A stretch of 64,000 nt of DNA. It comes from Paracentrotus lividus. Lineage: Eukaryota; Echinodermata; Echinoidea; Camarodonta; Echinidae. Made by a program: the position numbers and the translations under genes. The stretch covers positions 6,625,899 to 6,689,898 of the forward strand of contig CALNVZ010002100.1 of assembly GCA_940671915.1 (NCBI GenBank). The letters run 5' to 3'. Positions 11,759 through 24,105 of the stretch are shown piece after piece (position 1 is the stretch's first letter; each line of letters begins with the position of its first letter). The notes beneath the pieces are model-generated. The model worked only from the letters and a program-made list of their open reading frames with translations, did no database searches and was not told where the DNA came from.

Positions 11759-12743
11759 GGGTACATGCAGGTAATATGGACCCCCTAAGCTCATTTGCCT
11801 AATTTGCATAAAATTACGAAATGACACACAGTCTAAAATTTGTTTATATGAATCAATAACTACTGCTCTAACTTTTATTGTGAAGAAAAACAATTATCAC
11901 CAACCCCCCTGTCTGCAATATTCAAATGTTGACGTCATTACCAAAGTGCCCATATTACCTGCATGTGCAGGTAATATGGGCACATGTATTTAATGTATGT
12001 TTTAAAAACTACAATGACTCTACCATGTCTGGAATTTGCTTACAATGTTGAAAATCATTAACTTTAAGACATAATTTGAAATTATAAGACCCTTCAGTAA
12101 ATCCTTTGACTATATATTTCATTGTTATGTATTTTGTATATTATTTCCTTTTTTCATATTATTTACATATTATTTTCATTATACAAGTCAATATAGGCCT
12201 ACAATAAGTTATTTATATTAATTATATACTGTGAATATACCAAAAAAAAATCGTAGCAAAGAGATTGATGCCTCATCCCAATACTAAGTACCAGAATCAT
12301 TTCCGCCATTTTGGATGTCCCATATTACCTGCACTAATGTTGCTGTGTCAGGCAAGCATTCAATGCCACATTGCACCCCTTCACTAAAACAAATTGACCT
12401 GTACACGCTAGTATGATCAAAATGAAACTATAAGCTTACTAAATATGCAAAACAATTGAGGTCACCCCCTCAAACACTCTTTCACCATCACATTCTGTGA
12501 AATATCAAATTTTACATCAGGGTAAAAAAATGCCGTAAGTTTTACCTACCTTGTTGGTTTTCAGCAATTTTCTCAGAGAAATTTCGGCATCAGATGCTCT
12601 CACGACGATATATTTTCGTATACATTTCATATGAACAACATTAAGGTGCTCACATCGGTCACCGGTAACCGGTCGACGGTCACGACATGATTTGCTTCAG
12701 GTGGCCCATATTACCTGCTGGCCCATATTACCTGCATGTACCC
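11759..12743. mobile_element. DNA transposon, GGGTACATGCAGG family (copy 1)
   Basis: The ends GGGTACATGCAGGTAATATG and its complement are flanked by TA (11757-11758 and 12744-12745). A perfect inner palindrome of the same TGCAGGTAATATGGGCAC words sits near 11950-11983, and GGCCCATATTACCTGC recurs near both ends. No transposase was seen. Gene B keeps the uninterrupted site near 51821, confirming the insertion point. Confidence 0.9.
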
Positions 12744-13313
12744 TATTTTGTTCCAATATTAATTTTGTTTGAAAATGGTCATGAGCAGACGTAAGTGTAT
12801 TTTCTATTTACAACAGCTTTATTGTTTTCAATATTATAATAGGCCTATCTGCCTATATTACACTAATATGATTATTTTTAATTTATTATTGCGTCTTTTT
12901 TTTTCCAGAAAACATGTAGAAACCTTTAACTCATATTTTAGGTAGATTACAGTATGGGTTTTATTTATAACCAGGTAGTCATATGTATGTCATTTACAAT
13001 GTGTCCTTATCAGAGAGCCGTTTATAAAGGTTAATGCTTAACATGAAACTATTATAAAAACATGCCTAACGACACCACAGTAAATGTTTATCGCGTCCTT
13101 AGTTACACACACTTGGCCTTTGATATCAAACAGATTAAACATTATATATTTCCAAAAAGATTCGGCAAATTCAGTCGTTGTCATATAGTTATCATATAAT
13201 TAAATAATTGAAGTACTTCCTCAAAGGCCTACAGGTAGGCCACATATTTATGCAAAAAAAAATCATTTGTCTAATGTATTTAAACCGAAAGCATATCAAA
13301 GTTTTGAAGTAAT

Positions 13314-14821
13314 CACACAAAAAATGAGAACTAGTTTCTATGAGTAAAACCCGTTTGCTACTCTTGGAGGCGAGCGCTTTTATTCGTATATCACGTATTT
13401 TTACTTCAGAATCTGTGTTTCTGTTAAAAGTACACACCCGCTCTTCCAGAACATGTAAATTTAATAAGGGGTACTCAAGAAGAAAAAAAATATTGAGTAT
13501 ATATACACAATAAATTTTTTGTCTTGAGTATCCCTTAGTAACTTTACATGTTCAATTACGTAAAACAATTGTGCAAGTGAGTTTCTCTTCAACTTGGTAC
13601 GGCTTGGTGGATGATCGGGTGAAAACACTAACAATCGAGTAAAGTGAGAATTGCTGAGAAATTCTATATAGCCTGTAATTCACTAGATGAGTAAACTACG
13701 ACACGTCTTCGTACGTCTCAAGTCTCGTGAAAGTCTTTGAGAGCTGGCTATGCGGTACTTTTACATGCCTTAGTTGCGCCCGGTACGCCTACTCGGATCA
13801 CGAGTACGGACATACTATCGAGACTGCTGCACGAGGTATGTTCTACGCTTACGTACGTACANNNNNNNNNNNNNNNNNNNNNNNNNNNNNNNNNNNNNNN
13901 NNNNNNNNNNNNNNNNNNNNNNNNNNNNNNNNNNNNNNNNNNNNNNNNNNNNNNNNNNNNNNNNNNNNNNNNNNNNNNNNNNNNNNNNNNNNNNNNNNNN
14001 NNNNNNNNNNNNNNNNNNNNNNNNNNNNNNNNNNNNNNNNNNNNNNNNNNNNNNNNNNNNNNNNNNNNNNNNNNNNNNNNNNNNNNNNNNNNNNNNNNNN
14101 NNNNNNNNNNNNNNNNNNNNNNNNNNNNNNNNNNNNNNNNNNNNNNNNNNNNNNNNNNNNNNNNNNNNNNNNNNNNNNNNNNNNNNNNNNNNNNNNNNNN
14201 NNNNNNNNNNNNNNNNNNNNNNNNNNNNNNNNNNNNNNNNNNNNNNNNNNNNNNNNNNNNNNNNNNNNNNNNNNNNNNNNNNNNNNNNNNNNNNNNNNNN
14301 NNNNNNNNNNNNNNNNNNNNNNNNNNNNNNNNNNNNNNNNNNNNNNNNNNNNNNNNNNNNNNNNNNNNNNNNNNNNNNNNNNNNNNNNNNNNNNNNNNNN
14401 NNNNNNNNNNNNNNNNNNNNNNNNNNNNNNNNNNNNNNNNNNNNNNNNNNNNNNNNNNNNNNNNNNNNNNNNNNNNNNNNNNNNNNNNNNNNNNNNNNNN
14501 NNNNNNNNNNNNNNNNNNNNNNNNNNNNNNNNNNNNNNNNNNNNNNNNNNNNNNNNNNNNNNNNNNNNNNNNNNNNNNNNNNNNNNNNNNNNNNNNNNNN
14601 NNNNNNNNNNNNNNNNNNNNNNNNNNNNNNNNNNNNNNNNNNNNNNNNNNNNNNNNNNNNNNNNNNNNNNNNNNNNNNNNNNNNNNNNNNNNNNNNNNNN
14701 NNNNNNNNNNNNNNNNNNNNNNNNNNNNNNNNCACTCATGGATGTGTGTCACTATATAGTCAAAAATACTTGGATATTTGAGTTTGATCACTCATATATG
14801 CAAGTTCTCATTTTTTGTGTG
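13314..14821. mobile_element. DNA transposon, CACACAAAAAATGAG family (copy 1, with gap)
   Basis: Begins CACACAAAAAATGAGAACTA and ends with the complement CTCATTTTTTGTGTG. The middle is an assembly gap. It has the same orientation as the copy at 28833-31316 and is absent from the matching intron in gene B. Confidence 0.85.
13862..14732. other. Assembly gap (~870 N)
   Basis: Unknown bases inside the transposon copy. The long open frames that span it have no meaning. Confidence 0.99.
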
Positions 14822-14905
14822 ATGTCTGTTGCATATTCCCATCAATTTAGTTAAATGTCAAATGGAAAGTCTCATGAAAATAGATAGGGAAAAAGAAAAA
14901 CTTAC

Positions 14906-15019
14906 GATTTTGGCAAAGAATTCCAGTGAACCCAATTGGACAAATACAGACAAATGATTCTAATGTGTCTATGCATGACCCTCCGTTTTCGCATGGTGTC
15001 TTTGTGCATTCATCGACAA
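14906..15019 (-). CDS. Gene A EGF-like exon
   Basis: 114-nt phase 1-1 exon, acceptor ending CAG and donor GTAAGT. It encodes one EGF module opening with VDECTKTPCENGGSC and closing CICPIGFTGILCQN, with all six cysteines. The DE near the start resembles calcium-binding EGF modules. It matches 52443-52556. Confidence 0.9.
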
Positions 15020-16106
15020 CTGAAAAGATATAAGAAAAAGGGAAGATAAAACAAATAAGGTAAGGGGATGAGAGATAAATGGTTAATGACGGTCTCAGAG
15101 ATCCGCGATAGGACATGTAATAAAGTTTCCGATCAAAATATGATTTTGGCAGTATATACAGTGTAATATTGCGTTTTCAAGTACTTGCTATCAATATGTG
15201 GTTTCGATAGCAACAGGGTTAATCATTATCTGTTCGTCTCATCTCTCTATTAAATACCCCATTTCCACATAATAAATTTAAAGTATAATTAGTAAAAATA
15301 TAGTTTGGAACGTATTTTCCTTTTAATCATGCCAGCATAAATTAGAAAGAGAAAACTAATATTATAATTGTTTGTATTGTACGTATACAGTATACTCGTA
15401 TAATGTATAATCACCTTATATTTTCGTTTTGAACACGTACAATTTAGGGAGTAAAAATTATTAATGATATTACCTTCTTTTCTTGTGATCATGAACGAAT
15501 AACAAATTAACTTACCCTAAAAATGCATTGTGGGTTCTTTTGTTCTACGTTTTACATAAACTAAATAGCAGAATTCATTACAATTATCATCTTCTCCCTT
15601 CGCCTTTTTAGTCTTTTTTTTTTTTTTTGGTGGGGTTGGGGTGGGGTCCCATTTCCTCTTTAAGAAAGAAAAAAGTATCATGCATGTTACGTCAATTATC
15701 GAGATAAAAAAACAAGGTTCGTTCAGGGGAAAAAAAAGTCAATAAAGACATTACACATATCTCTTCAAAGTAAGATAATATTGTCAGACTTGTCAGGACC
15801 AGAATATTTTTATCAGAGAGAATTTTGCTTTTATAAGCACTATACTAGTTCCTCTTTCATGTTGCATTTTTATGTCGTGTTCTTTCATATCGTATTCTTC
15901 GTAATATTGAATTGCTGTTTTATTACTTCAAATGAAAAGATCCGGAATTTCCCTTCCATTAATCAGCCCGGCATTCACCAAGATTAACAAAGATTGATTC
16001 ATATTTAAAGACCCTATTAACATCGATTTATTGCACAACCGGGCAATCGCACGAGTAAATTTATATCCTTTTGTCTAAAGCATTAATCAACATCAGACAA
16101 GAGGAT
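15020..16106. other. Intron of gene A, no gene seen
   Basis: Follows the gene B intron (52557-54660) closely but lacks the GC-rich foldback inserted there at 52875. No extra exon was found. Confidence 0.6.
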
Positions 16107-16353
16107 CAGGCCCGTAACTAGCTGGCGAGCAGGGGACCGCTTGTCAGGAAAAAATTTTTTTTTTGCTTATCAATTTCTTTGGGGCCGATCGAACTCAGCC
16201 TACCCTATAGCTGGTACTCTTCTTGAGGGCGCGAAGGCAGAAAATTTTTGAACCCCCCCCCCCCCCAGCGTGACGTGAAAAAATGTTGATGTATCTTTTT
16301 GTCCACTTTTGCAGATTTCGAACCCTTCCGTAAAAATCCTAGTTACGTGCCTG
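16107..16353. mobile_element. Small MITE (247 bp), CAGGCCCGTAACTAG ends
   Basis: Left end CAGGCCCGTAACTAG and right end CTAGTTACGTGCCTG are inverted repeats. The matching gene B sequence near 54685 is uninterrupted. Target duplication is unclear (GGAT versus AGAT). The CAGG...CCTG ends hint at hAT type, but this is weak. Confidence 0.65.
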
Positions 16354-16654
16354 AAGATCTATCGATAGCTTTGCGCGAACTTGCAACTCATACAAACCTA
16401 GTCTTCGATTCAGAATATCAGCCAAAGGGTGCAGTATTGAACCTTGTGGTCATCAGGGTTGCAAATTTGCACCATACAGGTGGAAAATGTTTGCAACATA
16501 TGTTTCTTAAACATGTGATATAAACTAAAAATAAAAATGCTTTATGTATCACACACAAATAAAATTGTAAGCACTCATGTAATCATGCTTCCAATAGAAA
16601 ACGAAACAAAACCAAAAAAAAAAAAAACAACAACACGTGCATTTTTACTCTGAC

Positions 16655-17011
16655 CTTGTATCAATGTAACATTGAAGTAAAACCCTCGTGTGCAGCAGGG
16701 TTGGTCTGATCGAAGAACAAGTGTCAGCATCTGTGTGTCAGAGTAGATATCTTCAGGTAGGCTAGATCCAGTCAATTGATATATGGGTGGGTCATCCATT
16801 TCATGGACGAAGAGGGTTGCTGTTCCAATGTCGAAGTCGATGAACTCGACCTTGATCGCCGTATTCTGAAGGGCTTTGTCGATATACCATCTGACGTTGA
16901 TATCGCCTCCAGGAAGTATAGGATAACCAAGGGTGGTGAACGATCTCGACGATGAAGTGTCGTTGAGTTCGATGGCGATGCCGAAGGATGCAATGGGTTC
17001 GGGGCCAGGGT
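16655..17011 (-). CDS. Gene A CUB-like domain 3 exon
   Basis: 357-nt phase 1-1 exon (acceptor ATAG, donor GTCAGA), open throughout and the same length as gene B 54990-55346. CUB hallmarks are FTTLGYPILPGG near the start and LRSD....CCTRGFYF near the end. The usual four CUB cysteines are not present; only an adjacent Cys pair is seen. Confidence 0.8.
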
Positions 17012-17423
17012 CTATGGTACACACAAAATTACCAATGTGTTTTTAATCACTTATTTATCCTTTGTATGTTTTGATCATGATTGTGGTATATTAACAACAG
17101 TGCATAAATGGTCTACCACAGAGATTTCGAGAAATCAGTGCAATTCTAAACCCCTATCATGCCTATCACTTCCATTGTAAAATATTCTTCTTATACTTTA
17201 TCCAATTCTATCATATTGAAATTTACAAAGTTGTTTTTGTTATTGTTTTTTTTTTCAAACTGATGTATTATATTGAACAAAAATCCATTGCAAACAAAAT
17301 AGTGAATTATAAGATATATTAACCCAAAGTGAGAATTTACAGTTGTTTATAAAAAACGAATTCTTGAACAAACTCGGATGCCAATAATTTAGTATTTCAA
17401 TGCATTAGATAATTATGTTTTAC

Positions 17424-17805
17424 CAAATGTGTAAGCTTGCACCATTAGACCGTTTCCTTTGCCTGGGTATCCATGTTTATACACATCAAGTATCATCTCA
17501 TGAGTTGGTGATAACGAGATGACAGGTGAATGAGAAGAGATGTCAAACTGGATAATCTGCGCATCTGCAAGGTCCACCCTATCACCGGACTCTAGTGAAT
17601 AGATAGAAACTTCACCGGCAGGTAAATCGAAGTGCTTGAACTCTACACTAGCAGGTGCGTCCCTGCTTGTGAATCGCATCCTGCACTGGTATCTCACATT
17701 CTGTAAAGACTGGTTGAAGTATGGCGTCACGAATTGTATAGTCTGGGTATCTTCCTGGATAACGGTTGGGTTACACGCAGACAGGATTGGCCAGTCATGA
17801 ATGAT
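17424..17805 (-). pseudogene. Gene A CUB-like domain 2 exon, frameshifted at its start
   Basis: 382 nt versus 393 nt in gene B. Two small deletions near the 5' end (about 4 and 7 nt) put TGA right after the first codons in the expected phase, while the rest stays open in the original frame. The donor GTAAAA is present. It may be a real lesion or a sequencing fault. Confidence 0.7.
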
Positions 17806-17944
17806 CTATTGGATAAAAATACAAAACACTTTTATAGTAAAAAAATAAAAATGTACATATGGGCTACTGATCAATTAGAAAGGGTGTCTTGTTGAAATAA
17901 AAGTTTTTGAAACAAAAATCATTGAATATTTGAAAATATCTTAC

Positions 17945-18020
17945 CGATAAATGACAGCTTGACAGTCAAGCCAACGCCAGGTTGTTGATTTTGATCGATG
18001 TAGAACGTCATCCGCACCTC
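17945..18020 (-). pseudogene. Gene A CUB-like domain 1 remnant
   Basis: Matches only the last ~76 nt of gene B exon 56826-57188 (FYIDQNQQPGVGLTV-like segment and donor). Upstream of 18020 the similarity stops and unrelated AT-rich sequence follows. Confidence 0.75.
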
Positions 18021-19144
18021 TCTCTCGCATATACTTTTTTTGAGGAGGAATTAACAACAAAACAGTTTTTGTTACATCATTTTGCTGTAAAGATATTAAT
18101 TTTTTTTTTTTTAATTTACAATGTATGAATGGTTCCCTCTTAGATGAGAATTCAGCCTTGATGACCATTGTACGTTGTGGTCAGGCTCAGCATCTGAAGA
18201 TGTTGGAAGTACCAGTAGTCAGTTTTCTTCTTCAAGAGAAATGGCATCGCTATGCACGAGTGAGTACAAGATGCATTAAACAATAAACATGTGATTCTTT
18301 CAAGAAGCAAGACAAGGAATTAAGCAACGGAAGTAATCTTTCTCGTTGCATCGAAAAAGGAAATTTCCTTTAGATGAGAACTAAACATTTTGATTTTCAC
18401 TGGAACTGTTAAACTAAATGGCGTCGAATTGAAAATACTATAGGATTTCCCAGTCAGTTTCAGAAGCTCGTCACTCCATTTGATCAGTGGTTCATTCAAG
18501 TTAGGACGATATAGCTTTCAGTCTATTTTCCGGAGATCATATTCCCTTTTCCAGCAATTAATTACATGTTTCATTTGTTCAAATTCCGATTAAGTGCACT
18601 ATATACGTAAAACAGTAATTCAATTTAGCAGAGACGCTGTTATGATTGCGCAATACCGCCACAAGCGGCATTTAAATTCATTCCGAGTTTTCAACTTACA
18701 GTAATTAGCATTCAAATTAGGACTTAAACTTATAGCTGCAGGAAATGTTTTTGTTCCTAATCATATAATTTTTTTTTCATCAAATGTTTGCGAATTGCTA
18801 TTAGCAGCAACCGTAAATGAGTATGTACCTTATATTACGTCATGTGCTTAAGTATGATATACATTTTTCCAGTTATTAATTAGTTCATTAAATTATTTTT
18901 TCCCCTACATTTTCTCTTTTTACTCAGGTAATAATTTATCTTGCATACTTACATAGTCAACACACACAAACTCTTCCACATAACAAATTGATTCATGCGC
19001 GCATTCAGGGGGGGGGGGGTAGGCGGACAGGGGGTAGGCGAACAGGGGCGCCAAAACAGGAGAAAGAGAAATCTTTGAAGAAAAAAAAAAGGGGGGAGGA
19101 AAGAGCGGAAAAGGGGAAAGGAAACAAAGGGAAAAAAGGGCGTC
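18021..19144. other. No gene seen
   Basis: AT-rich sequence with poly-T and a short G-run near 19008. No signal-peptide exon for gene A was recognised on the minus strand, and no TRPV exon on the plus strand. Confidence 0.5.
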
Positions 19145-19560
19145 ATAATGGTCGCCAATTCTGTCTTAAATTTAGGGGGCGCCAAATCAACTTTAAACTA
19201 AGGGGCGCCAAATAAACCTTAAAATTAGGGGCGCCATATTGATCTTAAACTATAAGGGGGAGCCACTTCGATCTTAAATTTAGGGGGCGCAAAATTGATT
19301 TTGAATTTAGGGACGCCATAGTTATCTTTAATTTAGGGGCTCCAAATTGACCTAAAACATTAGGATCTTAAATTAAGTTGGGCGCTACTTTGATTTTGAA
19401 TTAGGGGCGCCAAATTGATCTAAAACCCAGGGGCGCCAAAGTGATCTGAAACTTTTGGGGCGACATATTGGCGTTAATTCGATGATAGATACAGGGGCGC
19501 AAATCGACCTGAAGCTAAGAGGCGCCAGATTGACCTTAAACTTAGGGGTGCCATAATGAT
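19145..19560. repeat. Degenerate minisatellite, GGGGCGCCAAATTGATCTTA unit
   Basis: About 14-15 imperfect tandem units of roughly 27-30 bp, each with a GGCGCC palindrome followed by AAATTGATCTTAAACTTA-like sequence. Decay is strong, so the array is old. No coding frame persists through it. Confidence 0.8.
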
Positions 19561-20400
19561 CTTTGATATTTTATTCTAAATTAATTAACCAGAACTTTAA
19601 AAAAAAAAAAAAAAATAGTTGTTTCATCATAACACTCAACAGTAAAAAAATGTTTTAAAAAATGATCTAAATCTCAATAAAGAGAATACGTTATATTTTT
19701 TCATTATTGTTTATTATTATTATTATTATTATTATTCTTATGGAATAGATATAAAGCTTCAGAAAAAGAAATCGCTACTTTAAATGTTTAGTCTAAAAGT
19801 AACCAAGAATTTAAAACGATTTGCCAAATTGTATACCAACTTGGTTTAACCAATGCCAAAGTTGATTGCCTCAGCGCGGATTTGATTGCGGGATCGCACG
19901 CATTCCATCCGATTTACTAATTTGATTGCTTTTGAGGGGGATTTTGATTTGAAGGCTTTTAATACCAAAGCGAAGGAACTAAGTTGGAATTTGAATGATG
20001 AATTTGACGCAGTAGAAATATTTTGGGAATTTGAATGAACTGATTATCAAATGGGGTAACGAACTTCCGAAACTGAGTGGGAAATCCTATATTTAAAAAA
20101 AAACATTTGATATTTCAAAGTAGGCCTACAAGTATTAGGCCTATATATTATACTATATTATATTATCCAATTAAGAACAATAAAAAAACTGATATCCTCA
20201 TTGTCAGTGTTCATAATCGTCATGAATCATGACGAAATCTTACTTTCTTTGCGAACAATATTAATTGAGTAAATAAACAAAACGCTTGCATATAAAGAAT
20301 AATGGAAATTTTGCCCGTACGATTATGAAAATTTTCTTTCTGACCCAATTAGTGAAAATATCTTGATTAAAGTATTTATATATATATATATATATTTTTT
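19561..20400. other. No gene seen; (ATT)n and (TA)n tracts
   Basis: Contains an (ATT)n run near 19715-19736 and a (TA)n run near 20381-20396. Confidence 0.6.
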
Positions 20401-20536
20401 TTATTTTTTTTTTAAAGCAACATAATGTTGTCTTCCTTCTATCAGATGATACTCCTCAGTGATTCTGCCCTTAACAATCATATTTAATATACTCTCCATC
20501 TCATCTCCATAGAAACGCCTCGTGGTGAAGTATATC
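20401..20536 (-). CDS. Unidentified coding-looking fragment
   Basis: An open minus-strand frame reads MIYFTTRRFYGDEMESILNM, then a mixed charged and hydrophobic sequence ending near HYVALKKK. Amino-acid and codon usage look protein-like rather than random. The 3' side runs straight into A-rich DNA and (TA)n, as in a retroposed 3' end, and the 5' side is cut by the transposon end at 20543. No family was recognised. It could be a host exon fragment or the remnant of a transposon or retroelement protein. Confidence 0.3.
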
Positions 20537-20542
20537 ATAAGG

Positions 20543-23500
20543 CAGGTGTCACATGCGCCGTGTTTGCCCACCGTTCGCCACCGTTCTGGCCAAATTTGTG
20601 CACACGGCGGCAAACGGTGAGGCACACGGTGAAGCGGTTGGAGCCCGTCCAACACCCGTCATAGGAGCTCGCTGGGTATCCGTTCCCGAGAGGATTTTTA
20701 AGAACGGCCGAACTCTTGCCGGGTTCTTTCCGGGTGATGACAGGGTATTTCAGAACGGTCTTAAACCGGACCAGTCGTTAAAAGGGCGGTAAAAGGACTG
20801 AATGAGGACGACGCACCCGTTCCATGCCCGTTTGCAGGACGGAGATGAACCGTGGTAAGGTCGGGCAACATGAATCGATCACCCACTTTCCTTTTCCGCA
20901 TCAAGTACGCCCCCTTGAGGCTGAACTTGCCAACTCCTATAGTACATGAAAACTATACGTGAAAAATACGTTCTTAAGTCGGTTGTCCACTTGATTGTCT
21001 ACCAACAAGATCAATCAATAATTGAATGAATTTGAGTTAAAAACTAATACCCAAAGTAATATTTTACAAAACAAAGTATTATATACCATGAGGAATAAAT
21101 CATATGACATAAACAGGGAGATGATTATCAACTTTATTTGGGGGCTGGTTTACTCGGAAATTATAGTTTTATAGGGGGCCATATTTTGTCGCATTTGTTA
21201 AGCCTCTGTTTCTGTTTTCATATCAATTCATTTCTAATTTTATTATTTACACTTTATAATAGATATTATACAATATCGAATTGGTCGTACTTATTAAATT
21301 TTTCTCACTAAGAGTTCTGCAAAGGTGGAAAAACCTCAAAGGTTTTTTTCCCCACAAAGTTAATTCATTTTGAAATAATATTATTTTGTATGTCTTGATT
21401 ATAATTATTGATAGGGGGTCTGCGTTTGGTCTTTGGGCGTCCGATATCCCATCATTATTCAAACAACAACCATGGGGTAGGAGTCGTTCCACACGTATCA
21501 CTCCATCCATTCATATACATGTATATTATTATTCATTTATTCTCTAGTGGAGGGGCGGGCGATAAGGGGGGAGGGGGCAAAGGCCCCTTATTCTCAATTT
21601 TAGGCACTATTTTTACCTAAATTTTCGGTCGGGAAATGCCTGGGTAAGTCTCATTTTGTATTTTCGATTCTTTGTAGGCTTCCTTGAAAAGTGGTTCAAT
21701 TTTGGTTTGTCATTATCATAAATATACACCCTATTGAAATTAAATTAATTACATGAATTATATAAAATCTATGGCAAACGAAAGTCGTATTTTTTTAATC
21801 TTAAAAGCAGTTCCTCAGATATAAAATACAATGTCATTTGCATGTATTTTTAGTAATAAAAATGTTCTATTAAGATATTGTCATGTATAGTTCTGATTAA
21901 TTAATTCAATCACAGTAAAATCACTTAAAGGGGTCGTGTGTAAAACAATGAAAATAAAAAATAAACAAAAAACTAATTCATGGATCATACAAAAATATCC
22001 AAAAAGCAGAATTATGAATGATGTAGAATTTTTTTCGATGCGATTCTATAGAGGGTTATAATGGCTAAAAGAATAATGCAATGAAACGATTATGACAAAA
22101 TATTAGACAATAAGAAATCATAACATAATGATTAAAAAAATAATCATAAAGTATTTTTATTATGATAACAATATTTCATTTGATATAATTAATAATTTAA
22201 ATTTATCAAAAGCACGGGGAGATTTTCGCGGAGAAATTAAAATAATAGGGTACATGCAGGTAATATGGGCCCCCTAAGCTCATTTGCCTATTTTGCATAA
22301 AATTACAACATGACACACAGTCTAATCTTTGTTTATATGAATCAATAACTACTGCTCTAATTTTTATTGTGAAGAAAAACAATTATCACCAACCCTCCTG
22401 TCTGCAATATTGAAATGTTGACGTCATTACCAAAGTGCCCATATTACCTGCATGTGCAGGTAATATGGGCACATGTATTAAATGTATGTTTTAAAAACTA
22501 CAATAACTCTACTATGTCTGGAATTTGCTTTAAATAATGAAAATCATTAACTTTGAGATATCATTTGAAATTATAAGACCCTTCAGTAAATACTTTGACT
22601 ATATATTTCATTGTTTTGTAATTTGTATATCATATTTTTTTTAATATCATTTAAATATTATTTTCATTATACAAGTCAATATGGGCCTACAATAAGTCAT
22701 TTATATTTATTATATACTGTGAATATACCCAACAAAATCGTAGCAAAGAGATTGATGCCTCATCCCAATACTAAGTATCAGAAGTATTTCCGCCATTTTG
22801 GATGGCCCATATTACCTGCACTAATGTTGCTGTGTCAGGCAAGCATTCAATGCCACATTGCACCCCTTCACTACAACAAATTGACCTGTACACGCTAGTA
22901 TGATCAAAATGAAACTATAAGCTTACTAAATATACAAAACAATTGAGGTTACCCCCTCAAACACTCTTTCACCATCACATTCTGTGAAATATCAAATTTT
23001 ACATCAGGGTAAAAAAATGCCGTAAGTTTTACTTACCTTGTTGGTTTTCAGCAATTTTCTCAGAGAAATTTCGGCATTAGATGCTCTCACGACGATATAT
23101 TTTCGTATACAGTTCATATGAACAACATTATGGTGATCACACCGGTCACCGGTCACCGGTCGACGGTCACAACATGATATACTTCACGTGTCCCATATTA
23201 GCTGCTGGCCCATATTACCTGCATGTACCCTATTGGATATTAAGACTAATACAATTTTTTAAAAATGAAACGCGGGTATAAAGCATACATGTAATTTGGG
23301 CAATCGTTTTAGACCAAACTATATTGGAGCTTATTTGGAAAGTAGTCTAATGTTTATTTGCAAAGCTGTTATAATGAAACTTTAGAAACTAATGTCAAAC
23401 AAAACAAAACTAACATGAAAAAAAAAATGACATTACTTTAGATTAAATGTCCATAAAAGGACCAAATTTTGAATTCTTCTCCCCGACCATGACAATAAAA

Positions 23501-24105
23501 GTATTTCAGAATATAACGTATCTTTTGAAAGCTACAATATCATTCCTCTCTGTATTTGTGAAGAGAGCGATGAGATTGAGAGCTTCGAAAACAAAGGGCG
23601 GATTGAAGACACCAAATACGTGATTTGAAGACACCATAAGGGTAGATCCACCATTCCAGTCCAACACCGTGCATGACCGCTTTGTGGACGGGTGCGGAGC
23701 GTTTGTTCCGTCCTCACACCATCCGCATACCGTCATCACAACGCCATTATACCGCCCCTACACCGGGTCTCCATCGACCGGTGCCTGCGATTCATGCCCG
23801 GCGAAAATTTTGAGCATGCTCGGACATGCTCAAAACATTCGCTGGGCATGAACCGAAGACAAAATCACGTGAACGTTTTTGACGGGTCATCACCGACCCA
23901 CCGTGTACCATCACCGGGTATCCTCAGTGTCCCGCCGTTCGCATCAACCTGTTTTGTACGGTCGCGAACGGTGGAAAACGGTGAGTCACCCGGCGTAGAA
24001 AACATATTTCTTTTTCTTGTCAGAGAGCGGTAAGGCCGGTGGACAAGCGGTAATAGCACGGACAAAATGAGAGCATGGACTACATATGAGGACGGTCAGC
24101 CCGGT
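20543..24105. mobile_element. Large non-autonomous element, CAGGTGTCACATGC family (copy 1, 3'-truncated)
   Basis: Matches 48560-51330 over its length but lacks the last ~170 bp including the right terminal repeat, and it carries a nested transposon (22248-23230). The ends are GC-rich (repeated CGGTG, CCGTTCGCC and CCGGGT words) while the middle is AT-rich. No long conserved coding frame is shared by both copies; open frames in the GC-rich ends differ between copies. Confidence 0.75.
22248..23230. mobile_element. DNA transposon, GGGTACATGCAGG family (copy 2, nested)
   Basis: 983 bp with the family's ends and inner palindrome, flanked by TA (22246-22247 and 23231-23232). The related large element at 48560-51330 keeps the uninterrupted site near 50295. 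Confidence 0.9.

Larger units (their letters stand above)
7161..18020 (-). pseudogene. Receptor gene A: 5'-truncated CUB-like/EGF/stalk/transmembrane paralogue
   Basis: Paralogue of the gene at 41385-61778, with the same exon order and phases. From the 5' side it has the last ~76 nt of CUB-like domain 1, domain 2, domain 3, EGF, five stalk exons and the transmembrane/tail exon. Domain 1 loses similarity near 18020, and no signal-peptide exon was found between it and the next repeats. Domain 2 is 11 nt shorter than in gene B, which puts a TGA near its start when joined in the expected phase. Domain 3, EGF, stalk and tail remain open and well matched, so the truncation may be recent, or another 5' end may be used. 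Four transposon insertions (near 6148, 11759, 13314 and 16107) are specific to this copy. Whether it is transcribed cannot be told. Confidence 0.65.

Noticed and set aside
13727..14854. Very long open frames on both strands
   Set aside because: They span ~870 N bases; the flanks are transposon ends.
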